NCBI GenBank assembly: GCA_002839675.1
Contig: PGYM01000001.1
Coordinates: 362,683-426,682, forward strand
Direction of reading: 5' to 3'
From: Methanomicrobiales archaeon HGW-Methanomicrobiales-1
GTDB lineage: Archaea; Halobacteriota; Methanomicrobia; Methanomicrobiales; Methanospirillaceae
DNA: 64,000 nt
A program made the translations under genes and the position numbers. Below the pieces are notes generated by a model. The model ran no database searches. It was not told the DNA's origin and was given only the letters and a program-made list of their open reading frames with translations. How positions within the stretch are numbered: the first letter of the stretch is position 1; every line of letters begins with the position of its first letter. This document shows, piece by piece, positions 17,676 to 25,710 of this stretch.

Positions 17676-18365
17676 ATGGGCGAAAAGAAACAGAAAGAAA
17701 AAACAATAGCACAATGGAAAAAGTTCGTGGTGGTCGGTGCCTGCGTCCTTTTTGTTGTACTGATGATTGTCTCGGGCATGGGATTTGGCTGGCTCAGTGC
17801 ATTTTCCGTCGTCAAGCCCGGCGATGTGGCAGTGATCGATTACACGGTTTACGATGCGGCGGGAAATCCTCTTCTCACAACGGACCAGACGCTCTTTAAA
17901 CAGGCTGCAGCCCAGGGAAAAGGAATGCTGTACTCCAAGCAGATTTCCATCACCTCCAACCAGTCGCTGGCGCACCCGCTCTTTCCGGTAGAGGTGTACT
18001 CAACCAGCTCAGGCTGGGGTGACAAGTTTGCACTTTTCAAACCTGAATACGATGCAATGAGTTCCGGTATCGTTGGCATGAAGGTGAACGGACAGAAACG
18101 GATTACCATACCGTCCTCCTCATCAATGACCCAGGTCTGGTCACCTGAAATGCTCAAACGCAATGGCATGAACCTGAGCGATATCAATGTCGGGGATATC
18201 CTGACGATGGCCGTGTCGGATAATCCAGAAGAGATGGCATCCAACCAGTCCGCCCTGACGTACATACGGATTGGCGAGATAAGCCAGAAAACCGATGAGG
18301 GTGCGGTCGTGGATTTCGGGTACCCCTCCATGGATATCCGCGTGGTATCGATTAATGGAAAATAA
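17676..18365 (+). CDS. Membrane-anchored FKBP-like protein
   Basis: A 229-residue protein with a short basic N-terminus, one membrane helix (about 13-38) and an outward domain resembling FKBP-type peptidyl-prolyl isomerases: VKPGDVAVIDYTVYDAAGNP and, further on, SGIVGMKVNGQKRITIPSSS. Between these is an insert of about 80 residues, as in the insert-in-flap of archaeal FKBPs. Whether the active-site aromatic residues are kept is unclear, so it may be a chaperone without isomerase activity. The ATG at 17676 has GGAGG 10 bases upstream; the TTG at 17667 is too close to that site to serve as the start. Confidence 0.65.
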   Translation: MGEKKQKEKTIAQWKKFVVVGACVLFVVLMIVSGMGFGWLSAFSVVKPGDVAVIDYTVYDAAGNPLLTTDQTLFKQAAAQGKGMLYSKQISITSNQSLAHPLFPVEVYSTSSGWGDKFALFKPEYDAMSSGIVGMKVNGQKRITIPSSSSMTQVWSPEMLKRNGMNLSDINVGDILTMAVSDNPEEMASNQSALTYIRIGEISQKTDEGAVVDFGYPSMDIRVVSINGK

Positions 18366-18413
18366 GTAATTCATACCCATACTTTTTTTTATAACGACTG
18401 TTCACACCTGTTC

Positions 18414-18674
18414 ATGGCAGTGCGTGTGATCTGTTTTTACCAGCCGGGGTGCATGGGATGCATGGAGCAGACCCCGATCAACCGTGAAGTTGAAAAAAAC
18501 CTTGCCGTCCGGATCGAAGAGATCGATGCGGTGAAAAATCCGCAGATGATCAAGCAGTACGGGTTAAAAGTGACACCGACTATCGTGATACTGGACAATG
18601 ATGTGGTCAAAGAGCGGCTTGAAGGGGTTGTCCAGACAGAGCAGCTCGAAGCTACCCTGAAAAAATATCTCTGA
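18414..18674 (+). CDS. Thioredoxin-like protein with CMGC active site
   Basis: An 86-residue thioredoxin-fold protein. The redox motif is CMGC (YQPGCMGCMEQ), preceded by a beta strand and followed by a helix. The cis-proline strand is KVTPTIVIL, and the protein ends in a helix (LEATLKKYL). It is short, like archaeal mini-thioredoxins and glutaredoxin-like proteins. It starts 48 bases after the FKBP-like gene on the same strand, so the two may be cotranscribed and both act in protein folding or redox repair. Confidence 0.85.
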   Translation: MAVRVICFYQPGCMGCMEQTPINREVEKNLAVRIEEIDAVKNPQMIKQYGLKVTPTIVILDNDVVKERLEGVVQTEQLEATLKKYL

Positions 18675-18689
18675 CCTTAAAAAAAAGAA

Positions 18690-19268
18690 TTATGACCGGA
18701 CCCCGTAGATCCGCTTGATACGGTGAGCTACGGTCTTCCAGCCTTCCTTTCGCATCAGGGGTCCGTCACGGAGCTTGAGGTGCGAGATCTGGAACTGCTT
18801 TCCGGAAACCACATACTTCTCACCTACGGTAAACTCCTGTTCGCCTTCACAGGGCATGTAGACCGGAATGGTCTTCCTGCCATCGTGGATGGAGATCTTA
18901 ACTACCACCTGCTCGATGGCCCGGGTCCAGAGGGTCAGGATATCCTTTGCCTTAGCCCGCTGCACCCGCTTGTCGCCGGCCAGTTCGATGGAGGCTACCT
19001 GAACGCCGATGGCGTCATCCCCGCATTCCGCGACGAGGTGTTCTTCTACGCTGCATTCTTCATCTTCAGAGAGTTCAATGGCACCGACAACCGATGTCCC
19101 TTCACGGGAGACGATTGTCTTGATGAGCAGGGTCTGCGGCTCACGCTCTTTGGGAATCCGCTGGTGGTGACCGCAGGTAGTGCACCGGACCAGCTGATCG
19201 CGGGATTCGGCTACTACTTCGTGTTCGGTCTCATCCCCGCACTCCGGGCAATGGGCGGTAATAAACAT
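18690..19268 (-). CDS. HVO_0476-family zinc finger protein
   Basis: A 192-residue archaeal protein with an N-terminal zinc finger formed by AHCPECGDETEHEV and RCTTCGHHQRI, then two beta-rich domains (IKTIVSREGTSVVGAIEL and KISIHDGRKTIPVYMP). This matches the family named after HVO_0476, conserved across Euryarchaeota and of unknown role, perhaps in translation. The longer open frame starts at 19391, but ATG 19268 gives the family N-terminus MFITAHCPECG. It is divergent from the DUF371 gene, whose start is 33 bases away. Confidence 0.8.
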   Translation of the reverse strand: MFITAHCPECGDETEHEVVAESRDQLVRCTTCGHHQRIPKEREPQTLLIKTIVSREGTSVVGAIELSEDEECSVEEHLVAECGDDAIGVQVASIELAGDKRVQRAKAKDILTLWTRAIEQVVVKISIHDGRKTIPVYMPCEGEQEFTVGEKYVVSGKQFQISHLKLRDGPLMRKEGWKTVAHRIKRIYGVRS

Positions 19269-19301
19269 TGAATATGAATGGAAACCCTCACATGATAAAG
19301 C

Positions 19302-19730
19302 ATGGAGGCACAGGAAATTATCCATTGCCGGGGCCACCCGCTGGTATCCGGCAGTCACCCGACAACCTTTGAAGTAACTGCCGAGTCGCACCTGACGAGC
19401 ACCGGCAACTGCATCATCGGAATTGCTGCAGACAAAGGCTGTGCCGGCCTTTCAGAAGAATTCAAAAAAGTGCTCTCGCACGACGATGCGCGCCTGCTGA
19501 CCCGGCTCGCGTGCGGGGATGCCGCAGTCGAGATCCATTCCCGGGGTTCGTCGCAGTTCACTCTCACGCACCCGACCGACATGGTCTGGCGGAAGAGTTC
19601 GTTTGTCTGCGGGAGGACGATCGGCATCCTGTCAGACACTGTCGCGGCCACGCTGCCGGACGATCTGATCAGAAACCTGATCGGGGAACAGACAATGGTT
19701 GTAACCCTGATTGTTACGCGTCCCGGCTGA
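19302..19730 (+). CDS. DUF371 protein
   Basis: A 142-residue protein with the DUF371 pattern: RGHPLVSGSHPTTFEVTAE, then GIAADKGCAGLSEEFKK and SSFVCGRTIGILSDTVAATL near the end. DUF371 is an archaeal family of unknown function and this length is usual. The alanine- and serine-rich DKGCAGL segment is the most conserved feature. Its 3' end runs into the 3' end of xseB on the other strand by 17 bases. Confidence 0.85.
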   Translation: MEAQEIIHCRGHPLVSGSHPTTFEVTAESHLTSTGNCIIGIAADKGCAGLSEEFKKVLSHDDARLLTRLACGDAAVEIHSRGSSQFTLTHPTDMVWRKSSFVCGRTIGILSDTVAATLPDDLIRNLIGEQTMVVTLIVTRPG

Positions 19731-19899
19731 GGGTGGTGATCCGTACTTCTGCTTCCGCAAGCATGGTCTCGCACTGCTTGACCAGCACGGCACCCTGCTC
19801 ATAGAGCCGCATGCTCTCGTCAAGGCCGGTTGTTCCGTCTTCGATCTTTTCGATGATCTGTCTCAGCTGTTCTGTTTTTGTCTCATAGGTTTCTTTCAT
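19714..19899 (-). CDS. xseB: Exodeoxyribonuclease VII small subunit
   Basis: A 61-residue, all-helical protein with the XseB signature: QLRQIIEKIEDGTTGLDESM, then LYEQGAVLVKQCETMLAEAE. Several small subunits bind one large subunit in the bacterial enzyme. ATG 19899 is preferred because GGAG lies 10 bases upstream; the ATG at 19908 has no such site. It overlaps the end of xseA by 17 bases, so translation is coupled. Exonuclease VII is chiefly bacterial, which implies past transfer into this archaeal lineage. Confidence 0.88.
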   Translation of the reverse strand: MKETYETKTEQLRQIIEKIEDGTTGLDESMRLYEQGAVLVKQCETMLAEAEVRITTLSRDA

Positions 19900-21133
19900 G
19901 ATCCACACGCTCCACGATTACGTTGGTATTCCCGTCATAAAACCGGATTTTCATCCGGTCGTCCTTCACGATTGCGCCAGCACTCTTTACAATCACGCCA
20001 TCCTTTTCTGCCACGCAATACCCCCGGGCAAGCACGGCAAGCGGGCTCCGGCTTTCAAGAGCCGTTTTTGACTCTGCGAGGAGCAGGCGTTCGCGTTCGA
20101 TCCGTGTCATACATGCCCGTTCGAGCCGGTCTGCAAGATCCGCAGTAGTGGTTTTCCGCTCCTCGATTTTCTGTAAAAAACGGCGGGGGCGCAGCCGGTC
20201 CCGCATGCCAATGAGTTCCTCCCGTGCCCATGCGATCCGCCCCTGCAGGGTTGCGGCCAGTAGCAATTTTAGTTCGTGAACCTGGAGGAGAAGTACTGCC
20301 CGGTCGGGTACCACAAGTTCGGCTGCTGCCGATGGGGTGGGTGCCCGCAGGTCGGCGGCGAGATCGGCTAACGTCACATCCACTTCATGGCCGATTGCGC
20401 TGACAACGGGAACCGGGCAGGCAGCGATGGCCCGCACGACATCCGGATGGTTGAAGGGGAACAAATCTTCAAAGCTGCCGCCCCCCCGGGCAACAATGAT
20501 GACATCCACGCAGGTCCCGAGGCGACGGATTGCCTGTGCAATCTCGCGATGGGCAACTTCTCCCTGCACTGCAGTAGGCGAGATGATGATCTCTACTGGG
20601 TAGCGACGGGTAATAACCGTCCGGATATCATGGATGACTGCTCCCGTTTCGGAGGTGACAACACCCACTTTTTCCGGAAATGCCGGTAAGGGCCGTTTCT
20701 TCTCTGAGGCAAAGCACCCCTCGGCCGCCAGCTCTTTTTTCCACTGTTCCACGAGCAGGTACTTCTCGCCGAGACCCGCCTTCTTCATCTCCTTTACCTG
20801 TAACTGGTACGAGCCATGCGGTGCATACAGCCGGACCGTGCCGGAGACCAACACCTCCATGCCCTCTGCGGGAGTGAAAGCGAGTCGTTCGGCATCGGAG
20901 CGCCACATCACGCACTTGATCACCGCCGCAGTGCCACCCCCTCCTTTCTCTGACAGGGAAAAATAGCGGTGGCCCCGTGCATGGTGGGTATAGTTGGTTA
21001 CTTCACCTTTGACCCAGACCCCCTGGAGGCGTGCATCGTCGAGGAGATTTTCGATAATGGCCGAGAGCTCCGATACCTGCAGGGGTGCAGTTTTCCCACC
21101 GGGAGATTCATCGGGCTTGTTGAACCAGTCCAT
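19883..21133 (-). CDS. xseA: Exodeoxyribonuclease VII large subunit
   Basis: A 416-residue catalytic subunit that degrades single-stranded DNA to short oligonucleotides. The N-terminal OB fold contains GVWVKGEVTNYTHHARGHRYF. The catalytic domain has FPEKVGVVTSETGAVIHDI, IIVARGGGSFEDLFPFN, and VVSAIGHEVDVTLADLAADLRAPTP split over adjacent stretches, all hallmark motifs. A helical region and the final GYCVAEKDG strand follow. ATG 21133 is used; two in-frame TTG codons precede it. Length is close to the bacterial enzyme. Confidence 0.93.
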   Translation of the reverse strand: MDWFNKPDESPGGKTAPLQVSELSAIIENLLDDARLQGVWVKGEVTNYTHHARGHRYFSLSEKGGGGTAAVIKCVMWRSDAERLAFTPAEGMEVLVSGTVRLYAPHGSYQLQVKEMKKAGLGEKYLLVEQWKKELAAEGCFASEKKRPLPAFPEKVGVVTSETGAVIHDIRTVITRRYPVEIIISPTAVQGEVAHREIAQAIRRLGTCVDVIIVARGGGSFEDLFPFNHPDVVRAIAACPVPVVSAIGHEVDVTLADLAADLRAPTPSAAAELVVPDRAVLLLQVHELKLLLAATLQGRIAWAREELIGMRDRLRPRRFLQKIEERKTTTADLADRLERACMTRIERERLLLAESKTALESRSPLAVLARGYCVAEKDGVIVKSAGAIVKDDRMKIRFYDGNTNVIVERVDHERNL

Positions 21134-21175
21134 CAACAACTATTAGGCAAAAACCGCATATGAATTAGTACTACC

Positions 21176-21997
21176 ATGGTTTCGTTCTCCGTTGCGAGTA
21201 TGTTCTTTCACGAGTACACGGTTCCTGAGATATTTTCGTTTGTCTCCCGCACCGGCCTGAACGCAATGGAGTTCTGGTTAGAAACCCCCCATTTCTGGCT
21301 CCGCGACCTGCCGGCCGATGAGGTGATCGCATGCCGGAAGGCTCACCCGGAACTTGCCACGCTGACCGTGCACACCCCTATCCTTGACTTAAATCCCTGT
21401 TCTATCAATCCTGAAGTCGTTGATGTATCCATCGGGTATGCCGTCAGGTCACTGCGGATAGCCGAACAACTCGGAGCCACGGTTCTCACCATTCATCCCG
21501 GCCGGCGCACGGCTAAGCGCCCTCCCAGTGATGCAGACCGGGTCCGCTTTGAGCATTATCTCTCGGTAATTCGGGATGCGGCACGAGGCAGTCCTGTCCG
21601 AATCGGCATGGAGAATATGGAACCGACCGTCAACTCGTTGCTCTGCACTCCGGAGCGGATGCGGGAACTCCTGGATGATGAACCGTGGCTGTTCTTCACG
21701 CTTGACGTGGCGCATGCCCTTGCACGGTCCGAAGAAGAGCCAATCCGGTATATCGAACTCTGTCATGACCGTCTCATCAACGTGCATATCAGCCGCTTCG
21801 ATCATGGCAGGGCGCATTTCCCGCTCGACCGGTATGCGACGATGGCGCAGGTCATGGAATGCTTAAAGGATCACCGGTATGACGGGTACCTTACGCTCGA
21901 AATTGAGGACCTGAACTTTGATCACCTGTTCTCTGCTGAAGAAAAGATCGCAGTCCTTGCCCGGGATTGTGCATTTATGCGGGAATGCATGCGATAA
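21176..21997 (+). CDS. Sugar phosphate isomerase/epimerase-like TIM barrel protein
   Basis: A 273-residue xylose-isomerase-like (AP endonuclease 2 fold) protein. Metal-site landmarks include TVHTPILDLN, LTIHPGRR, GMENMEPTVNS, FTLDVAHALARS, INVHISRFDHGRAH and LTLEIEDLNFD, with the usual Glu/Asp/His order. Such proteins act on sugars, on inositol compounds or as endonuclease IV relatives, and the substrate cannot be told from sequence. It diverges from xseA, with 42 bases between the two starts. Confidence 0.8.
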   Translation: MVSFSVASMFFHEYTVPEIFSFVSRTGLNAMEFWLETPHFWLRDLPADEVIACRKAHPELATLTVHTPILDLNPCSINPEVVDVSIGYAVRSLRIAEQLGATVLTIHPGRRTAKRPPSDADRVRFEHYLSVIRDAARGSPVRIGMENMEPTVNSLLCTPERMRELLDDEPWLFFTLDVAHALARSEEEPIRYIELCHDRLINVHISRFDHGRAHFPLDRYATMAQVMECLKDHRYDGYLTLEIEDLNFDHLFSAEEKIAVLARDCAFMRECMR

Positions 21998-22091
21998 GCG
22001 CTGGGTTTATAAAATTCACCCCCGAATATAGTAGTGAAATTTCATTTATGCATAGTCAAAATAAGCGTGCAACAGCACGATGTGAAGTACA

Positions 22092-23372
22092 ATGATCCAG
22101 GACGCATTGCAGATCCTGCTCTTTATTATCTGTATCCTCCTGTCCGCATTTTTTTCCAGTGCGGAAGTTGCACTTATCTCGATCCACCGGGCAAAAGTGC
22201 GGACTCTTGTCAATGAAGGAAGACCGGGATCACAAGCAGTTGCTGTGTTAAAAGAATCCCCTGAACACCTGCTCATCACGATCCTCATCGGGAACAATAT
22301 TGTCAATGTTGCAGCAGCAGCACTTGCCACCTCAATTGCGATCCAGATGTTCGGGGACATTGGTGTGGGGATCGCTACCGGTTTTGTCGTCATCGTGCTG
22401 CTCCTCTTTGGCGAAATCACTCCTAAGATCTATGCCGCACACGCATCGGATTCATTTGCCCTGACGGTGGCACCCATCATACTTTTCCTCTCGCGTCTCT
22501 TAACCCCGGTTATCTGGTTAGTCGAACGGGTCAGCCCGAAACTGGGTCTCGGAAAAGATTTTGCAGAACCGGTAGTCACCGAAGAGGAGATCAAGGAATG
22601 GATCGATGTGGGCAAGGAAGAGGGCACAATCGAGCAGGGCGAGCAGGACATGCTCTACTCGGTGCTTGAGTTCGCAGATACCACTGCCCGGGAGATCATG
22701 ACGCCCCGCGTCAATGTCATTTTAATGGAAGATACGGTCAGCTTTGAAGAAGCGATCAGGATCTTCAATGACACCGGGTTCTCGCGTATTCCCGTCTACC
22801 ATGAGCATATCGATAATATCACCGGTATCTTAAATGTCAAGGATGTCTTTTCCGCGATGGTTTCGCGACGCAAGGACTCGGCAATAAAAGAAGTGATGTA
22901 CGACCCGATGTTCGTGCCCGAGACCCAGAAGATCGATGACCTGTTAAAGGAACTGCAGGTGCACCGGGTGCAGATGGCCGTTGTCATCGACGAGTACAGC
23001 AGTTTTGTCGGCATTGTAACCGTTGAGGATATCTTAGAAGAACTCGTCGGCGACATCATGGATGAGTTCGATAAGGAAGAACCTGAAGTGCAGGAACTTG
23101 CACCGGGTGTCTATGTGATCGATGCCCAGACATGGGTTGAGGATATCAACGAAGAGATGAACCTTACCCTCCCGACCGATGAATCCTACGAGACCATTGG
23201 CGGACTCATCATCGACCGGCTCGGGCATCTTCCGAAACACCCCGGAGAAAAGGTGGATATCGCGATCGGCAATGGTGTCACGCTCGTGGTCATGCAGATG
23301 CACGGCCGCAGGATCGTGAAAGTGAAGATCGTGGTCCACCCGGAACCGAAGAATGGGAAGCAGAACGAATAA
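22092..23372 (+). CDS. CNNM/CorC-like membrane protein (DUF21, CBS pair, CorC_HlyC)
   Basis: A 426-residue protein in three parts. The N-terminal DUF21 membrane domain (about 1-150) has FIICILLSAFFSSAEVALIS and FGEITPKIYAA with the conserved EITPK motif. Two CBS domains follow (about 195-320: REIMTPRVNVILMEDT, TGFSRIPVYHEHIDNITGI), then a CorC_HlyC domain (VYVIDAQTWVEDINEEMNL, YETIGGLIIDRLGHLP). CNNM/CorC proteins are Mg2+-related transporters or regulators, and family members are often annotated as hemolysins. A TATA-like TTTATAAAA lies at 22006-22014. The gene is complete and of usual length. Confidence 0.9.
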   Translation: MIQDALQILLFIICILLSAFFSSAEVALISIHRAKVRTLVNEGRPGSQAVAVLKESPEHLLITILIGNNIVNVAAAALATSIAIQMFGDIGVGIATGFVVIVLLLFGEITPKIYAAHASDSFALTVAPIILFLSRLLTPVIWLVERVSPKLGLGKDFAEPVVTEEEIKEWIDVGKEEGTIEQGEQDMLYSVLEFADTTAREIMTPRVNVILMEDTVSFEEAIRIFNDTGFSRIPVYHEHIDNITGILNVKDVFSAMVSRRKDSAIKEVMYDPMFVPETQKIDDLLKELQVHRVQMAVVIDEYSSFVGIVTVEDILEELVGDIMDEFDKEEPEVQELAPGVYVIDAQTWVEDINEEMNLTLPTDESYETIGGLIIDRLGHLPKHPGEKVDIAIGNGVTLVVMQMHGRRIVKVKIVVHPEPKNGKQNE

Positions 23373-23408
23373 TCCGGGTGTGAACGAAATCTCCCGCGAG
23401 GAAAACAG

Positions 23409-24011
23409 ATGAAACGCATTGCCGTGGTTGCATCGGGCAGGGGTTCGAATTTCCAGGCGGTCATCGATGCCATCCGTGATGGCAAGGTACCTGCGGAATG
23501 CGTTGCGCTGATCACGGATAACCCGAAAGCCTACGCGATTGAACGGGCGCAGAAGGCGAATATCCCGTGCAGGATCATCGATTATACCACGTTTCCCTCC
23601 CGTGAAGTCTACGAGCGGGCGCTCCTTTTCTCTATGCAGGAAGTGGATGCGGACCTCTTCGTTCTTGCCGGTTACATGCGAATTCTCGGCTCATCGATAG
23701 TCAGGGCGTTTCCCGGGAAGATGATCAATATCCATCCCGCCCTCCTGCCCGCGTTTACCGGGCTTCATGCCCAGCGGCAGGCCGTGCAGTACGGGGTAAA
23801 AGTGGCTGGCTGTACCGTGCATTTCGTTGACGAAAGTCTTGACGGGGGCCCCATCATCCTCCAGAAAAGCGTGCCGGTACTGGAGACCGATGATGAAGAC
23901 GATCTCGCGGAGCGGATATTAGAGCAGGAGCATATCGTGTTTCCCGAGGCGGTCCGGCTTTTCTGTGAAGACCGGCTGGTGATTGAGGGGCGGAAGGTCC
24001 GGATTCTTTAA
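23409..24011 (+). CDS. purN: Phosphoribosylglycinamide formyltransferase
   Basis: A 200-residue GAR transformylase that transfers a formyl group from formyl-tetrahydrofolate to glycinamide ribonucleotide in purine synthesis. The P-loop-like GRGSNFQAVIDA is at the N-terminus, and the catalytic Asn and His lie in INIHPALLPAFTGLHAQ. The catalytic Asp is in VHFVDESLDGGPII. All active-site positions look intact. It starts 36 bases after the CNNM gene and precedes the RNase P subunit gene. Dependence on folate rather than formate is worth noting in a methanogen, where PurT can serve the same step. Confidence 0.92.
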   Translation: MKRIAVVASGRGSNFQAVIDAIRDGKVPAECVALITDNPKAYAIERAQKANIPCRIIDYTTFPSREVYERALLFSMQEVDADLFVLAGYMRILGSSIVRAFPGKMINIHPALLPAFTGLHAQRQAVQYGVKVAGCTVHFVDESLDGGPIILQKSVPVLETDDEDDLAERILEQEHIVFPEAVRLFCEDRLVIEGRKVRIL

Positions 24012-24129
24012 CGGGCCCTGGGCGACTGATGCATATAATCCGTATTTGTCTCAGGATCCTTTTGTTCACCGCGACTATTTCATCTGGCACGCTGATAGTA
24101 TTGCACAACCGGGAGCCGGTGACGAGGCA

Positions 24130-24459
24130 ATGAAAGAGCGATCCAAAACACCCGCGACAAAACAGATTGCACGGGAGCGTATTGAAGTCCTGTTCGAACA
24201 GGCACGGCTCGCTTTTGCAGAGTTTCCGGATCTCAGTAACCGTTATGTGGAGCTCGCGCGCAGGATTGCCATGCGCCAGCGAATCCGGATCCCGCAGGAA
24301 TTGCGCAGGAAATACTGCCATCACTGCAACTCCTACCTCGTGCCGGGAAGCAATATGCGGGTGCGGGTGCACTGCGGCAATGTCGTGGTCACCTGCCTTG
24401 CCTGCAAACAACATACACGTTATCATGTGGTGAAACCTCATGTCGGAAGAAGCGAATAA
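24130..24459 (+). CDS. rnp4: Ribonuclease P protein component 4 (Rpp21/Rpr2 family)
   Basis: A 109-residue subunit of archaeal RNase P, which trims the 5' leader of tRNAs. Helical N-terminal half (RERIEVLFEQARLAFAEFPD, ARRIAMRQRIRIPQELRR), then a zinc ribbon with CHHCNSYLVPGSNMRVRV and VVTCLACKQHTRY, giving the four Cys ligands. ATG 24130 is the family start; the open frame extends upstream to 23983 but that part overlaps purN. The stop overlaps the following CRM-domain gene by 20 bases. Confidence 0.9.
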   Translation: MKERSKTPATKQIARERIEVLFEQARLAFAEFPDLSNRYVELARRIAMRQRIRIPQELRRKYCHHCNSYLVPGSNMRVRVHCGNVVVTCLACKQHTRYHVVKPHVGRSE

Positions 24460-24691
24460 CCTGATGCAGGATCTCAAGCCAACCGTCTGGATTGGCAAAC
24501 AGGGCTGTACCGAGACGATGATCGAAGAGATCGTTGCCCAGCTCAAGAACCGGAAGATGATCAAGGTAAAATGGCTCCAGTCCGTGGAAGTCGACCCGGA
24601 GGCAATTGCCCTGCAGGCCCGGGCAAAACTCGTGCAGACACGGGGGCGGACCATGGTGCTTGCGGACAAAAAGATGAACATAAAAAAGTAA
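24440..24691 (+). CDS. YhbY/CRM-domain RNA-binding protein
   Basis: An 83-residue single CRM (CRS1-YhbY) domain. It has the LKPTVWIGKQGCTETMIEEI start with the GxxG-like RNA-binding loop, NRKMIKVKW in place of the usual HELIKVK strand, and a C-terminal GRTMVLADKK strand. YhbY binds pre-50S ribosomes in bacteria. Its overlap with rnp4 points to coupled expression of two RNA-processing proteins. Confidence 0.88.
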   Translation: MSEEANNLMQDLKPTVWIGKQGCTETMIEEIVAQLKNRKMIKVKWLQSVEVDPEAIALQARAKLVQTRGRTMVLADKKMNIKK

Positions 24692-24732
24692 ATCCGTTTT
24701 TCTTCGGTCAAATGGGCATTCCGCCACTTGGA

Positions 24733-24743
24733 AATATATAAAA
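24733..24743 (+). promoter_or_regulatory. TATA box of the S19e operon
   Basis: AATATATAAAA lies 59-69 bases before the S19e start at 24802, giving a leader of about 35-40 bases. It is the strongest TATA match near this operon and follows a T-rich tract that probably terminates the preceding gene. Confidence 0.55.
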
Positions 24744-24801
24744 ACTTTCTTCGCAAATAAGTAAAGACTGTTATTGAAAAATTCAACAGTGAGGTCTCTA
24801 G

Positions 24802-25371
24802 ATGACAACAGTATACGATGTCCCCGCCGACCATATTATCCGTAGGGTCGCTGAGGAGCTCAAGAAGCGGAAGGAAATAACACCGCCGGAATGGGCTGCC
24901 TTTGCAAAGACCGGGGTACACAAAGAAATGCCGCCTGAAGATCCCGACTGGTGGTTCACCCGGGCAGCAGCAGTGTTGAGACGCGTCTATGTCGACGGCC
25001 CCCTGGGCGTCGAGAGGATGCGAAGCTTTTACGGTGGTAAGAAGAACCGTGGATCACGCCCGAATGCATTCCGCAAGGGCAGTGGATCAGTCCTGAGAAA
25101 AGCTCTCCAGCAGCTGGAAGCAGCAGGCCTGATTGTCCACGACAAGACCGGCCGTAAAGTGTCACCGGCAGGCATGTCTTTCATGGACAACCTGTCCCAC
25201 GAGGTAAAGATTACGCCTCCGGCACCGGTACCGAAGCGTGTCGTCCCTGTAACCGAAGAGCCCAAGAAGGTTGATACCAAGAAGAAGGCAAAGGTTGCAG
25301 TCGAAGGCGCAGACGGTGCCAAGACCGAGAAGAAAGCGCCGAAAGGCAAGAAAGCAGAAGCTAAAAAGTGA
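24802..25371 (+). CDS. rps19e: Ribosomal protein S19e with Lys-rich C-terminal tail
   Basis: An archaeal/eukaryal small-subunit protein. The core, residues 1-150, carries VYDVPADHIIRRVAEELKKR, PEDPDWWFTRAAAVLRR, LGVERMRSFYGGKKNRGSRP and LQQLEAAGLIVHD, all typical. The usual length is about 150 residues, and this one is 189. The last 40 residues are a Lys/Ala/Glu-rich tail resembling histone H1 tails and presumably flexible. It heads the translation operon and is followed after 9 bases by the PDCD5 gene. Confidence 0.95.
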   Translation: MTTVYDVPADHIIRRVAEELKKRKEITPPEWAAFAKTGVHKEMPPEDPDWWFTRAAAVLRRVYVDGPLGVERMRSFYGGKKNRGSRPNAFRKGSGSVLRKALQQLEAAGLIVHDKTGRKVSPAGMSFMDNLSHEVKITPPAPVPKRVVPVTEEPKKVDTKKKAKVAVEGADGAKTEKKAPKGKKAEAKK

Positions 25372-25380
25372 GGTGTTGCA

Positions 25381-25710
25381 ATGGGAGACGATGAACTGAG
25401 TGAACTTCGCAAACGCCGGATGGCGCAAATGCAGCAGCAGGCTGGCGATCAGCAGGAAGAGCTTGAACGCCAGCAGAAGCAAAAAACTCAGATACAGATG
25501 CTCCTGATGCAGGTTCTCGAGCCGGATGCCCGGGAACGCTTAAACACCATCAAACTGACGAAGCCGGAGTTTGCATCTTCGGTGGAACAGCAGTTGATCT
25601 CTCTCGCCCAGAGCGGGAGAGTCAAGAATAAAATCACGGATGCGCAGCTCAAAGAACTGTTACGGCAGATTGCGCCGGCGAGACGTGATTATACGATCAC
25701 ACGAAGATGA
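25381..25710 (+). CDS. PDCD5-family DNA-binding protein
   Basis: A 109-residue helical protein of the PDCD5/TFAR19 family. An N-terminal Gln-rich helix (RRMAQMQQQAGDQQEE) is followed by the core helices LLMQVLEPDARERLNTIKLT and RVKNKITDAQLKELLRQIAP and ends in a basic RRDYTITRR. Archaeal members bind DNA or chaperones in vitro and usually follow S19e, as here. The stop codon overlaps the next start in the ATGA arrangement. Confidence 0.92.
   Translation: MGDDELSELRKRRMAQMQQQAGDQQEELERQQKQKTQIQMLLMQVLEPDARERLNTIKLTKPEFASSVEQQLISLAQSGRVKNKITDAQLKELLRQIAPARRDYTITRR

Noticed and set aside
23983-24129. Longer start for the RNase P subunit
   Set aside because: The added residues overlap purN and do not resemble the family, whose N-terminus fits ATG 24130.
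23854-24921. 355-residue open frame on the minus strand
   Set aside because: It lies opposite purN, rnp4 and the CRM-domain gene, all well supported, and crosses their boundaries.
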